In this document: one piece after another, positions 47,301 to 60,059 of the stretch
How the letters are laid out: the number at the start of each line of letters is the position of its first letter
Numbering within the stretch: position 1 is the stretch's first letter
Assembly (NCBI GenBank): GCA_025642065.1
Contig: JAODUP010000321.1
Coordinates: forward strand, 288,501 to 352,500
Length of the DNA: 64,000 nucleotides
Reading direction: 5' to 3'
Origin: Paralvinella palmiformis
Taxonomy: Eukaryota > Annelida > Polychaeta > Terebellida > Alvinellidae
Made by a program: the position numbers and the translations under genes
Notes under the pieces: generated by a model
Databases searched by the model: none
Seen by the model: the letters and a program-made list of their open reading frames with translations, nothing else
What the model was told of the DNA's origin: nothing

Positions 47301-50300
47301 CTGATCATTCAATTTTCCAATTGGTTAACTTCACTACCTTGTTCGAAGAAATCCACCTCTGTCCATAGTACGTGTATAATTGGCTGCTGAAACCGATATA
47401 TACTACTGTGGTTGTTGGATATATCGCCGAACTGTATGTTTCTAGAAAATAATTGAATTACGGTGTATATTGGGAGGAGGTGGGGGGGGGATAGGATATA
47501 ATGTGAAACCGACAACGACCACAATAACAACATGATAGATTAAACGATGATAGGTAAACTCGGCGTCAATAATCACCCATTGTTAATCGTATTACTAATA
47601 GAGGTAGATTGTTCTGTGAACCTTGCACTGGTGAAGAAGTCTCTACTGATGATGATGATGATGATAAGGATGAGGAAACTGGCATGGTCCATCATTATTC
47701 AACAGTACACAGGCTTCAGCTAAAAGCAAGGATGCAGGCCACGCACGCACACTCACAAGCCAGCACCCAAATAGACATGTTTACTTTATAACAACTTGAC
47801 TCTTTAAGTCTGTGACTAACGTTTTTGTTTTTTGTACTGGCGTGAACCAGTAATTACTAAACACGACTCATTATCGTCGGTCTTAGCTAATATCTTTAAA
47901 AAATATATATTTTTCTTCTGTTTAATGACTAATAAATCTTTAATGACATTATGCCGTTTCATGTTCCATATCGCGGCTAGTGTAAACATTTAATTGACCA
48001 TACAAAGTAAAAAACCATCATTGGGCGACCGAGTATAACAAAAGATGGTCTTTGCGAGAATAATTTTATTTACCACGTGATATCGACAACGGAAACATTT
48101 TAAACACTGAAATGGCAGCGACGAGTTGTTTACATGGAACAGGCATTACCCACAAACCAAGATAAGTTAAAAATAATATCATGTATCAGTTATCATCGAA
48201 AATAATGGGATAAAACGTCCTATTGTTGTGAGCGATAATATACTACTTCCTCTTCGTATAGGAGGGACATATGGTTTTAACTTGGTTTGACATTATTGTT
48301 CTGATAGGTCAGATTTGACGGAATTAGGTCAAATTGGGCTAGAACTAGATAACTAAAGGCAAGGGTACATATTGCCATTTTCAAATATTATATTTTCAGA
48401 CACGAACGATCATACACAGAAATATATTATTACAACGGGAGGTAGACTGGAATTATTTAATAGACGATATAATTAGTTCTATCAATAGACGATGTTGTTA
48501 CTGGAAAATGATGTGATGGTCAGCCAAAAGTATTTCTAAGAGTTATCAAACACCAGATGGTGAACTATATATAGATACATATATAACTTAGCACTGATAT
48601 GCCATTGAGTTCTTATCCTAAGTGAAATATGATTATAGTACGGAAGTGTGTATGTGTGTATGTGTATGTGTGTGTGTGTTTGTATGTGTGTGTGTGTGTG
48701 TGTGTGTGTAGCTCTAAGGTGTATTCAGGAATGGTGCAGGCAATTGGAATCAGTTACTGGGAGTGAAGTCTGGCCAACTCACACCGATTAATATAGATAC
48801 ACATTTTCACATTGAGAGAGAAGATGTTTATTGATGGAAGGACGTTGGTATGTTCTAATAATCAGAGTTACGGCTATGATTGTTAATACGTTATTTAAAT
48901 ATTGAAGCACATTACTTGTAGACAGACATGTGCCTCGAAAGATCCTTACTTCCGTGGCATATTAGGGATATACGGGATAAAAATATATACGGAGTATATT
49001 GTAAGCGCTTCTGGATCAGAATTGGTTTATTTGTTCAGCATGAAACGTTTAAGGTTAATATATTTTATGTCTGTTTTTAGGATTACATAGTAATAGTTAG
49101 ACTGATTTCTCCAGGTTATTAACCCATCAAAGATATATGGCCAATTGTTGTAATAGTTCCTTCTATTAGAAGATATCAAGCTAACATAATTGATTTTTCT
49201 CCATCACCTTTACACCCTCCCTCCCGGGGTCCTCCTCTGGTACGAGTCTTACATATCCATGATGAACACAATCTACATTCTTACAGAGACTGAGACCAGA
49301 CAATTTCTGAAGATGTCCTGTAATGGTTTTCTTTGAACAGCTGAATCTATGTCCAATGGGTCGGGTCATCAACGGTAAAGAGAAGAAACCATGTCAGAAT
49401 GTTCTGATTTGTCTGTTTACAAAATAAATAAATAAAAATAGCTAATCGGTCATTATTTATTGGATTTCTCCCACATCCCCCTCTGAAACCTGCATTTGTA
49501 CAGACTTTAATAAACAAAGTTATAGTATTCCATAATAATAACTTTTATAATTTTTGTGTAAGATTTTAATAAACGAGGAGAATCTACAATTAAAAGTAAC
49601 CATCACAAACTGGATTAGTCAAAACCTTCTCAAAATATAATTATAATAAAACATACATATTTATATTTGTCTTCATTCCATTATATCAAATCCATAAACC
49701 ATCAAAATTACATATTAGTGAATTGTTAATTATCCATAACAGTTCACCAAAAAAGTTTTTAAAGAAATATCAATTTGAATAAATAGTTTAATTGGTCCAT
49801 GCCTTTGGTTCAATTAATACAAACTATTATAATTCTTTATTACATAGAGATAAATATTATTTAAAAAAACTTTAACAAAATGAATCATATATTAATATAT
49901 CAATGGATTTGATAAAATGACACTCATAAAAAGCGATTTAAGTATCAGTTGTCTATATCACCTACGACATAAGATATGTTTTCTCTAAATATCGGCGCGG
50001 TCTCCAAAAAGAATGATCCAATTTGGACTATAGATCGAGATCCAAAACGCGGTATAAATATGTGATAATAGATATTCTTCTATCATCTGTCAAGAAGGAT
50101 ACTAAAACGTATATCACTATAAGTTAGTTCGTCAACGATATCTGATTAATAGTAAATACTACATTTTGCCATTTTCCATGTCATCAAATATTTCCCGCTG
50201 AAGACAATGTGCCACTCAGCCAATTGTTTACATGGTTTATGATGAATGCATTAAATACAAATACTAATAATACAAAAAGTTAGACATTTATTTAGTTAAA

Positions 50301-51040
50301 AGATAGACGATATGTCTAATATCGATTCACATACGTTCGTAAATATATCTGCCGTGAATCGGACGCCATATTGAAAGTGCTCACCGAAATAACCTGTAGC
50401 TAAAAGATCAATAATGTGGAAGGATGGAATGGCTTATGAAATTCCAGACTTTTCCTAACTGATCACATTTATCATAGCTACGTTTACTGAAATCCGGACA
50501 CAGATATTCACCAGAAAATCCAGATCGGGAATCGTATTCTGCCAACCAGTACGCGCTTAGAATTTGATTTCAATAATACTGAAATAAAAAGGAAATTTTT
50601 GCAGCTCAAGGACACGTTAAGGAATTCTGGCATTCTGATCTCTACCAAAGTAGAGCAACAAACAGCACGCCTCTTCTTCCTTTCCAATGTCTCTCCTTTC
50701 AGCGAAATTCTATAATTCGACAAATAGCCACATTTCTTCGGAAGCCAACTGACGAGATACAAATTCAGGGCGTTTAAAGAATTTAACTTAAAAATTGTTT
50801 AGTATCGTAATGCGTCACGATAAACAATTTAACAAACAAAAGAAAAAGAGAAAAAGCCAACAATCATGAGCCAGTGTGTTAGTTTTAATTATTTAAGCTC
50901 AATCCTAAAAAGAGTATTCTTACTAAAAACGGCACAAGTGGCGATGAAAGACCAGTAGGCCAGACATTTTGGTCGGGTATTAGGGCAGCTACAAGTTCCA
51001 ACCTGTGGGCCGCCGGCGGCCCTCCATAAAACGACAAATT
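44306..51040. other. Intergenic, no gene supported
   Basis: 6.7 kb of mostly unique AT-rich sequence with short poly-G/C runs (44720, 47025, 47480), an (AAAC)n stretch near 46495 and (GT)n at 48645-48710. Open frames of 60-90 codons show no recognisable family and lack support. Confidence 0.5.
48645..48710. repeat. (GT)n interrupted microsatellite
   Basis: GTGTATGT variants then pure (GT)n. Confidence 0.93.
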
Positions 51041-51054
51041 AGGTCAGTTTTCTG

Positions 51055-51066
51055 CATATATAAAAG
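51055..51066 (+). promoter_or_regulatory. Candidate TATA box of the GPCR gene
   Basis: CATATATAAAAG lies 290 bp before the ATG; a pyrimidine-rich initiator-like TTCATTC follows about 25 bp downstream. CTCTTCACCGCAG at 51101-51113 could instead be a splice acceptor. Confidence 0.5.
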
Positions 51067-51355
51067 ATAAGCCCGATTTTCTGACTTCATTCACTCCCTA
51101 TCTCTTCACCGCAGACGGCCTCCAGCGCCGGTTGTCATATAGGATTCAGGAATCCAAGTAAATGCTCGGTTGCCTGTGAAAAGCAACGGCGATAATAAAG
51201 AGCCAATATGAGTATCACTGGTACTGGTGTCTGTCTTTTATTCGGTGTGGGATATTGATAGGTCTCAAACGACACGAAGTACATCACTGAGACATAAAAC
51301 TTTTCAAAATCATATCGGATACTTCTCACTACGGTCATCATAACAAAATAAAGAC

Positions 51356-52402
51356 ATGGCTGAAGAACTTCAATTCTTTCGGTGTCGAGCTTGCGCCTCG
51401 TTTCTACACTCCGTCATCGACAATTTTACTCTTACTCCGGATGGAAGTACGTTAGCAAGTCCAGGATACAACTGTAGCGATCATCTCTGGCGTATATTCA
51501 GCACAAACTTGGAATCGACAAACGCCAGTGAGGCAGATATGTCATCCCAACCTCCGTATGCCTGGATTGAGGATATATTATACTCAAAAGTGATCGTGGC
51601 CATGTGTTTTATAGGTTTGTTTGGTAACATGTTAAACCTGATCCTTCTTTTACACAGAGAATTAAAACATATATCTGGTCGGATGGAGAAGTTTGCTTAC
51701 AGTGGCTTATTGGCATTAGCACTCTCCAATATGTTGTTCTGTCTAACTACGATACCTTATGGCTTTGTAGAGGATAATGACATATGGACATATTTCTCAT
51801 TTGATTTAGTATTCCACACTTATAATAATGCCATTATTAATATCTTTATACTGGCTAGTACCTGGCTAACAGTAACATTAGCTATCGGTCGTTATATGGC
51901 AGTATGTCATCCTTTACATGCTCGGGCCTTCCTCGGCATGACGTGTGCCAGACGTTCCATCATCGCCGTCTTCTTCGTTTGTGTATTAATCAATATACCA
52001 CGCTTCTTTACTTACGATATCGTATCAGCACAATGTCTAGATGGCAGCACCATCTACCTGAAGTATAATGGCTACATGAAGTTAAATGAAACATTTTATT
52101 TAACCTTTAATTGGTCGTATTTTGTGTTCGGAGTCGTCGTACCTTTGGCTGTGTTGGCCTTTTGTAACTCGTATCTTATCTACGCTCTACGTATGTCACG
52201 ACAGACACAGAACAGGATACGTGCCACTAAAGTAAAGGAGACAAGTAATAAGACTACTTTAATCTTAATAGTTATTATAGTGATGTATATAGTATTAGTG
52301 TCACCTGCCGAGATCATCAACTTTATTAGACAAAAAGTGTTAACCGATAGAGACCTTACGGATGTTTATAACCTGGCAGTCGCTGTAGTTAACTCATTAC
52401 AG
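51356..52402 (+). CDS. Class A neuropeptide GPCR, exon 1 (FMRFamide-receptor-like)
   Basis: Encodes an extracellular N-terminus of about 78 residues with three N-glycosylation sequons (NFT, NCS, NAS), then TM1 (IGLFGNMLNLILL), TM2 (LLALALSNMLFCL), TM3 ending AIGRYMAVCHPL, TM4 (SIIAVFFVCVLINIPRFF), TM5 (FGVVVPLAVLAFC), TM6 (VIIVMYIVLVSPAEIINFI) and the start of TM7 (NLAVAVVNSLQ). The CHPL after GRY, the SPAEI in TM6 and the LQALNFA in TM7 are typical of FMRFamide/FRPR-like peptide receptors. Odd points: Asn replaces the TM2 sodium-site Asp, and Gly replaces Asp/Glu of DRY. The frame reads on 27 nt past the donor gtaaga at 52403, but exon 2 completes TM7, so splicing is preferred. Ligand unknown. 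Confidence 0.93.
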
Positions 52403-52893
52403 GTAAGATATTATAAATTATTTGTGTAATTATCCCTGAAATATTTCTCACGGTTATTAATAATGATGATATTGATAATAAAAGGTTTATTTATATTTAA
52501 GTTTCTTCTTCTCAAAATTATAAACCAATTAATGGTCACATATATTCTTTGTTTAATTATTTAATTATTAATTGATATTCATTGTGATAGTCAATAATAC
52601 ATGTATTATTATAGTTAATACAATGGATTATATTTATATTAAATGAGATTCTCGTAGTTGATTATTTATTGATGTTGGATTGATTTTGTTTAATTTCGAA
52701 TTTCAAAACCATCTCCGGGCATTTCTTTAAATGTTTAGTAATGCAATTATTGTATCTAAATGCCAGGTGATGTATAACAATGTGGTTATTATATTTATTT
52801 ATGGTCTTCGTTTTAAATTTAATTTAATTGTCATTGTCTAAAAAGCGTTGTAAGGAGTATACCTGATCGGTTTTTACGAACGTATCTTTTCAG

Positions 52894-53082
52894 GCACTAA
52901 ATTTCGCCTTTGACTTTATTCCTTACTGTGCTATTAACGCCAATCTATGGACGGTTATCAAAACAATTTGGCCGAAAAAGAAGATTTACAAGAGAAACAG
53001 TTCATATAGTGATTTTTATTATAAATATCCATCCAAAACTGACATGATTATTACAGGTTCAACTGATCGACAAGGTCAATAG
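52894..53082 (+). CDS. GPCR exon 2 (TM7 end and C-tail)
   Basis: Acceptor tcttttcag, phase 0. ALNFAFDFIPYCAINANLW completes TM7, with PYC in the NPxxY position, then a basic helix 8 (KTIWPKKKIYKR) and a short Ser/Tyr-rich tail to TAG. Total protein about 411 residues, normal for the class. Confidence 0.92.
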   Translation, partial: ALNFAFDFIPYCAINANLWTVIKTIWPKKKIYKRNSSYSDFYYKYPSKTDMIITGSTDRQGQ

Positions 53083-53141
53083 ACATTATTATAAGATATA
53101 CAATGTTCTACTGGGAATTTTGAATAATATTTGGATTTCTG

Positions 53142-53183
<42 letters not shown>

Positions 53184-53291
53184 ACATACGTGCATAATTA
53201 TACATACATACATCGATGTGCCTTTTTGCGTATTTGTAAGACAAGATAACAATGTTAGATCAATATGGATATGTTGTTAGGTTATGTGACA

Positions 53292-53297
53292 AATAAA
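53292..53297 (+). promoter_or_regulatory. Candidate poly(A) signal of the GPCR gene
   Basis: AATAAA 210 bp after the stop, beyond an (AT)n tract at 53143-53180. Confidence 0.5.
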
Positions 53298-53299
53298 AT

Positions 53300-55554
53300 T
53301 TTACGTATCCATCCAATGATTTGCGATCTGTTCTTTAAACAATGAAGAGTTGTATATATTGTGAACAAATGAAGTACCAAACATTTCTGCGAATCTTTAG
53401 AAACAAAAATAGATTTGTTCATACAAATGTCTGTTTTCAGCGATTTAAAAATGTTTTTATTTACCCATCAGCAATATTAATTAATACTAAAACTAAGGAA
53501 TGAGATATATTTCTCATAAGAGCTATGCTAGTTATAAGGTTGTTTCCCAAAATCAGTCCAAATATAGTTTAGAAATATCAATGTTTTAACTACTTAATTA
53601 TACTTCATGAATAGTCATAAAGTAACCGTTATTGTTATAATACACTGAAATATTGAATGTTATAAAATAATCACACAACGTACAAAGACTCGAGAATGCT
53701 ATCAAACTTGGCTTGCATAATTTACGAATTAGTCACTGTCAGGGTTCATTATATTCATACCCCCCTCCCCCCTGTTTGACAGGAGCAGGATGAAGCCAAC
53801 ACGTTTAGCATGTTGCCAAAAAACCTATAAAGATACATGAGGGCAGCTGAAAAATCTGTATAGGTTAAGTTGAGAGTATTAAATATTTTGTGTCTTTATT
53901 TGCAAAACAAACAACAGGCCATGCTACAATTTGGTTAAACGTTACAGGTACAAAAAACCGACACCTTTCTAAATACGAATTTCTTCATTGTTTTCATAAG
54001 AATGGCATTCCAAGTTTTCACATTAGAGAAGAAAAAGTTTGAAATATTTGGTGCTGGTGAGGAACTTTATAGATGAGAGGAGGCTGGTGTGTGTATGTGT
54101 GTGTGAATGCAGCGTGTGTTTTTACGTATTATTCTTTAAAGCCCAAGGGATCCTTGCGTAAGCGTTTAATTTCTTGTTGTCAGCCAGTCACAGGTCCAAA
54201 CTGAATACATCACGAATTATATGCGTTTATCTCTGGGAGGTGTTTATTTGTTGGATGGGGGAGATTATAACGTTCATAAAGAGAGCCAGAAATGGTAGAA
54301 AGATGGAATTATGGGTGTTTTCTTTTGAAACAAGAAACCTTTAGACCAAAAGACGGTTTTAAACACGAGAAATACTTCATATTCTTGGATCATGTTTTAT
54401 ATCTGACAGAGAAACAGCAGCGTAAATATGAAATTACAAGATGATGAGATTAAATCAAGGTCGACCAGCACAACAACATAGTTATATTTAGGTCAAGGAG
54501 TAATATTATCGAGGAATCTATCTGGCTTTATTTTGTTATAATTCGAATTATGGCTCCATTAGTGTATGATTAATACACATTAATACTTCAATGATATAAA
54601 ATAAACTAGACATAATACATAAATCAATATTTAGTCTATTAGATTAATATCTAGAGATAGGTGAACATAACAGTGATCTATTAGTGTAAAAATAGAAAGT
54701 ATAGTTGTGTCAAAAAGTCCAAAGTCAAGTTAATAAAACAATTATATTAATGAGATCTGTGTAAATAAAAAAAAATCTTATTTGGAAAATAGGACTTCCA
54801 CAGTAATATCTATGAAAGGTACGTAGCAACATTAAACTTACCCTTTATAAAGGAAAACACTTTCCTCTTCCAATTTTTCATTAAAAACACAAATCCAGTA
54901 ACAATTCAGTCACAAATAAAACTATAGACTGATGTGTTTTGGCAGATTAGGAGAAACCTGTATCTCACACTTGTCAGCATACTTCGCCAAGTTTTATATT
55001 GAGGGGCCCTGGATCATCTTACATGTTATAAGAGACGAAATTAAATTGTGTCTTAACTGAAAAATTGAACTCTGATGGCCAAGTTACTTGATCATATCAG
55101 CCAACCAATATTTGAAATCGGGAGGAGCAAGACACGTCGTCACATAATATCTTTATCAAATTGAAACACAAAAACAAAAGATTCTATTATAATAAGAACA
55201 TTAACTTCCTTTCGTGTTCACTGCAATCGATTACTGCTACCCGTCCTTTATGAGAAAGAAGACATCGTCTTCCAAGAGACGATTGACTTATTTCAGTCAT
55301 GGCAGATATTGTGCAGTAATCTATTACACCAAGAACAGAAAGAACTGAAGTTATTTATTTTTTCGATAATTTCCTGAGTATAACATTATTAATTAATCTT
55401 ACCTTTTCATGGAATAGCACCCACTACAGTGTAATAATATAGTAATAATATGAGCGATAATAGAAATATTAAGGTTTCTCTTGGTTTTGTGGTGAAGATA
55501 TTTTGGGCTTTTTGGGTGTGGAGGGCTTGTATCTTCTATGATTCATTTTGGGAA

Positions 55555-55557
<3 letters not shown>
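53300..55557. other. Intergenic, nothing recognised
   Basis: Unique AT-rich sequence; a C-rich run at 53760. No gene supported. Confidence 0.5.

Positions 55558-55600
<43 letters not shown>
55558..55600. repeat. (AT)n at the end of the pogo-like element
   Basis: Abuts the left inverted-repeat end. Confidence 0.93.
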
Positions 55601-55602
<2 letters not shown>

Positions 55603-55606
<4 letters not shown>

Positions 55607-56796
55607 AAACCTGCTTCCAGACAGGTGGAACCCCAGGCACTTAATTAAAGGTGGAATTTCCAGTGACTGAACAACACAGAGTACACACTATTTATTTTAT
55701 ATTGATGCATACACATACTTTATAAAAATTTGCACGTAGATCTAAACGTTCTTAATTCTTGTATTCATTCTTGAGCTCTGTCAAGTAATGGAGGTCCGCT
55801 GACTTGTACACGCCTTGTAGTGGCATTCTAAAGCCACTTCCAAGTCAGTTCGTTGATTTCCTCATTGCCAGTTTTACAGCAAATACATCGACTACGACTG
55901 GGTGCATTTCCATTATATTTCTCCAATACATCAGCGTGGAGCTTGACGAGTTTCTGTATGTGGTCTTTGCTCACACTAAATTCTTTTCCAACTGTGCGAG
56001 AAATGTTTTTTTTTATCACACATCTCCTGAGCCTTCACTGTTTGTTCTAAAGTTAAGATTTAGCGAGATCTACGAAACATCTTAGAATCCATACAGACGC
56101 TCGTCGTTTCTTAAAATCACAATGTTTAATATGTCAGGAATAGAGCGCACTTGGAATATCAAAAACATAGTATGATTAATTAAAAAATCTGCCAACACAA
56201 TATATCTTAAATATTTGTAGAGATTGCATTTACAATTGTAAAATAACGCCTTTATCAGTTTTAAATTGTTCACAGATTTTCTAAGGTGTCATTCAGCGAA
56301 GTGGGACCCATTGTCCGACAGGTATCTAATTACATGATTCCCTTAATGTAACTAAATGCCAGTTTACATATCTCTAATAAGAGCTGCTGAAGCATTAATT
56401 AACTTTACTTATGGTGCGTTGAAATCACATCATAATTACATAACAATGCAAATAATATTGCCCACCAGCTAAGACACCTTCACCACAATACGTCATACAC
56501 ACCGTCGGAGACATGACTTGAGAAGAGCTATCATTGGTCAATATGTTGGTGATGTTCGTCCAATGACAATCAACGCTCAATCATGTTAATAAATCGTCAC
56601 TCAAAATATCGCAACTGGGGGTTACTTGACAGGTAATATTGTTGGCCGGGGACCCTGACATTATGGCGTTTGGCTTTGTCCGGCAGGTGGCGGCTCTAGA
56701 CAGGTCAGTTTGAATGGGACTTGCATCGGGACTTTGGAAAGTTGGTGTTTAATAGCAGGTCACGCTTCCAGAGAGGCGTTAAGAGAAGGTTTGACT
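55603..56796 (-). mobile_element. Pogo/Tigger-like DNA transposon, decayed
   Basis: The left end (TA)AAGTCAAACCTGCTTCC and the complement of the right end (TA)CAGTCAAACCTTCTC form inverted termini with TA on both sides. Inside, on the minus strand, lies the N-terminal part of a transposase. The interior after that domain is missing, so the element is non-autonomous. 37767-37930 is a second copy of its right end. Confidence 0.65.
55780..56019 (-). pseudogene. Pogo/Tigger-type transposase N-terminal remnant
   Basis: Shows GKEFSVSKDHIQKLVK (helix-turn-helix), then EEINELTWKWL, the start of a CENP-B/Tc5-type DNA-binding domain. Further matches (RRVQVSGP) need a frame change. No DDE catalytic region seen. 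Confidence 0.6.
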
Positions 56797-56822
56797 GTAT
56801 ATTTACTTTAAATTATCTTTCA

Positions 56823-57270
56823 GATGCAAACACCATTGCTGCTGCACTCATTTCTATTAGGCTTGATTAATGCAAACCTCTTCTTTATAACATTACATCT
56901 AAGGATATTCTAAAACTTCACTGTGTTCAGAGCTGCTTAGCTAGGGTCGTCACACGGTCTCCTCGATTTTACCATTCTGTTCCACTTCTGAAATCTCTTC
57001 ATTGGCTCCCTGTTTACTTTCGAATCATTTTCAAACTCTGCACTATTGCCTATCCGACACCATTTGAAAACTCACCCTTTCAGACTTGCTTATCCTTCCT
57101 AAGTTTGCTTTCCATCTGATCATGCGTTGATGAACTTTGCATTGTACCTGAAGTATGAGTTTGCCCAACCCCTGTACTAGGTGACCCCTGTACTAGGTGC
57201 ATCACCGAGCTTGATTCTTTTCAAGGGTATTGGCGCAATAGAAGTTTCGTAATTTGTATTATTATTATAA
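56823..57270 (+). pseudogene. Non-LTR retrotransposon 3' end (L2/CR1-like)
   Basis: Translates to IRLD, LKLHCVQSCLARVVTRSPRF, HSVPLLKSLHWLPV and RIIFKLCTIAY, the usual C-terminal part of L2/CR1-like ORF2, with an in-frame TAA after IRLD. The 3' tail ends in GTATTATTATTATAA, typical of this class. Confidence 0.75.
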
Positions 57271-57609
57271 GAAAACTAGACACAACGACGTAATTAAGTT
57301 TAAGCTTTTAAACTTTTGTTGCTGATTTATTTCGTTCATATCTTTTTTCTTGTGATGTAGGTGACATAGCTAAGTGACCTAACAATGTACGTAATTACTT
57401 TCACTGAATTGAAATTTGCTATAGAAAGGTGGCGTAAAGGAGAATTTGACTTTGGCCGCACTGATGTAAAACGAAGTATTACTGTATTGATTTATGGGCT
57501 TCGTGTTAACTAAGTTATTTCACGGCGAAGCCATTTTCACAAAATAAATAAACGTAAGTGTAAAACGATAGTATATATAGTTTTATACGTCTTTCCTTTA
57601 TATAATCAG

Positions 57610-57747
57610 TATTGAATGTGATCATGGTAATTACTTAATTATTGAATGTGATCATGGTCATTATTTAATTATTGAATGTAATTATGGTAATTATTTAATT
57701 ATTGAATGTAATTATGGTAATTATTTAATTAGTGAATGTGATCAGGT
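57610..57747. repeat. 30-bp minisatellite, 4.5 copies
   Basis: Unit TATTGAATGTGATCATGGTA plus 10 nt; copies alternate GATCATGG and AATTATGG. Confidence 0.93.
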
Positions 57748-57749
57748 AA

Positions 57750-59150
57750 TTATTTTATTGTGGAATGGATTATATATTTGTCTGAGAGTTTAAGTATAAA
57801 GCTTTCATAAGTCAAATATTTCATCAGTTTTATAAATGATAATATTTGTTAGGATTATCTGTTATTTGTTTCTTTTATATGCGCTAGGGATAATAAAAAT
57901 ATGCGTTATCAAAACTGTGGTACCGCAAATTAATAGCACTTACTTTGGCCCAACACTGCTCAATATGTTTTGTTAAAACAATATTCTTGACGTTCACTTT
58001 AAAATGCAGTTAATATTTTTTCCGCAATTAGCTAATCCAATTTTATTTCCTGAAGAAAAATACTTTTCGTGTCATATTAAGTCTGATTAATTCTTTCAAA
58101 CGTAAACTATTATATATATTACACTTTGTGATATATATCAGTCCTGTTCACCTTAAAGAAGAAAAAACAAACTCCACAAATTATTTACAGTGATTATCTT
58201 AATTCTAGGGAAAAAGTTGTATATGGAGGTAAACTATAAAACGATAAATCCTCTGATAGGCCGATATGAGCATATATCTGCTATTAATTCGTTTGAAAGT
58301 CTGTCTTAAAGTTTATTTCCTCTAGTTATCCCTTTCTGTTTAGATAAAGTGCACTCAAATATATGACTCTATGTATCAATCTATTAACCAAATAAAAATA
58401 TATTTACACTTTTATGGGACTATTGCTGTTCTAGGACTTTCATTTAGGGAAAGAATATTACCCAAAGGATATTATATAGATGTCTTGATAGTGGTTGAAA
58501 TAATGATTTTATTACCACACACACGCGCGCAAGCACGCACACACACACACACACACTGTAAGTTAAAGGCTTAATTGAATAGTTGTTAAAATGTAAAAAT
58601 GAACCTGCATCTGTAAGCTGTGGTTTTCATATATCATATTCTAGTATCTGCTGTATATTTACTGAGATAGGAATTTTATCAGATTTAATGTAAAAAAGAT
58701 TAATTCTAGCTCCCGTCAGCTTGGAAGTATCATATAAATTGATATTTTGTTTCAAGAAACTTATCTCTCAACACAAACAAAGGGAAACGCAGCTGTATCA
58801 GGCTAAGTTTGGATATCATTGTGAACGTGTTTCTCACATTTCAGATGTATCCTGATACTAATATCAGGATCGTTGTGTATAAACCCAAATGAAAACGGTA
58901 TCGTCAGAAACGTTCTCTTTCGTTTGAGAGTTGAAGGTAAGTGCTTTTTAGACGACTTTGCTATAACCTTTACGGAAACTCAAAGGTTCTCATACACAAA
59001 AGTCATAGAAGAGTTGGCCACATTGGGAAATAAGACAATTGATTCTAATTGTAATGTTAGATGCACTTCTATGTATGTGTGTCCACAACACAGTCTTGAA
59101 CATGAACTAATTTTATTAAAGAAAGTCTTTCTGTACTGCTGTACAGTGGT
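57750..59150. other. Intergenic, nothing recognised
   Basis: AT-rich; (CA)n at 58518-58556. A 94-codon frame at 58873-59157 (+) matches no family I know and has no gene context. Confidence 0.45.
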
Positions 59151-59156
<6 letters not shown>

Positions 59157-59209
<53 letters not shown>

Positions 59210-59226
59210 TAGATAGATAGATAGAT
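59157..59226. repeat. (AT)n(ATAG)n microsatellite
   Basis: Abuts the LTR-like end at 59228. Confidence 0.93.
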
Positions 59227-59639
59227 ATGTTAACCGCTAGGGATACGCGTACACTATTTCATGATACAAATATATAATGTTTTAGTTATGTCCTTATTGT
59301 TATAATATTAAATCGCATCATATAATCATGTTGAACATTCCACATATCATTTTCTGGATTTGTTTCTAGATTATGATTTGGATTATACATCACTCATTAT
59401 TAAACAGTAATATTTCACTCTGACATTCTACATAGAGTTGATCGACGATTCCTTCTGTAAATAGCATCATCATCTGTTTGGACATTGTAGGAGCGCGGAC
59501 TGACCTCTTCTAAGACAGTTGTTTTCTTTGTCCATGATCCGTTGGAATATAATCGGATGAGTTTATTGGTAGATAATGATTTTAATGGCTTAGCAGACTG
59601 GTCATAATACCCTCTCGTTTTCCCTTTCCTTTATTTCAG

Positions 59640-59911
59640 CTTTGCATTTTGGTGATGCTGAACATTTGGCAATGTAGTTTGCAGCTGACATGTGTCACAG
59701 TTGCTGACGATTTTATGACTGTCTTCATTCATCTTGGGACAGTACAATGCTGGACGAGCTCTGGATCGGCATTTTGCAATTCCCATATGTCCTCATTGAT
59801 TATGTGTAACATCCTTCCTCTCAATGACGTTGGGACAACGACTCTTTTCGAATTGACTATAACTACTTCAAGTATTAAAAGTTCTTGCAGAAAGTGCTGC
59901 AATTGAGCCAT
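59640..59911 (-). pseudogene. Gypsy integrase zinc-binding domain remnant
   Basis: VVPTSLRGRMLHIIN is followed, after a frame change, by an NCDTC knuckle at about 59695, as in the H2C2 integrase finger. The catalytic core should lie below 59640 but is not recognisable. Confidence 0.6.
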
Positions 59912-60059
59912 TAATTATATTTGTTTTCAACTGGTGTAACGTTTCATCTTTGTCCGTTTCTTCTGCAATTGTTCTCCACATGTCATCACTTACTGGCATC
60001 GTTTTCTTGACTAAGTTGACGTGAATTGATATCTCTTGTTCTGTATGACTTTTCATCTT

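Noticed and set aside
50508..50762. 84-codon ORF (-) upstream of the GPCR
   Set aside because: No recognisable domain; chance ORF is the simplest reading.
52403..52429. GPCR ending at 52429 as a single-exon gene
   Set aside because: This would truncate TM7. The donor at 52403 and the exon at 52894 that completes TM7 are both strong.
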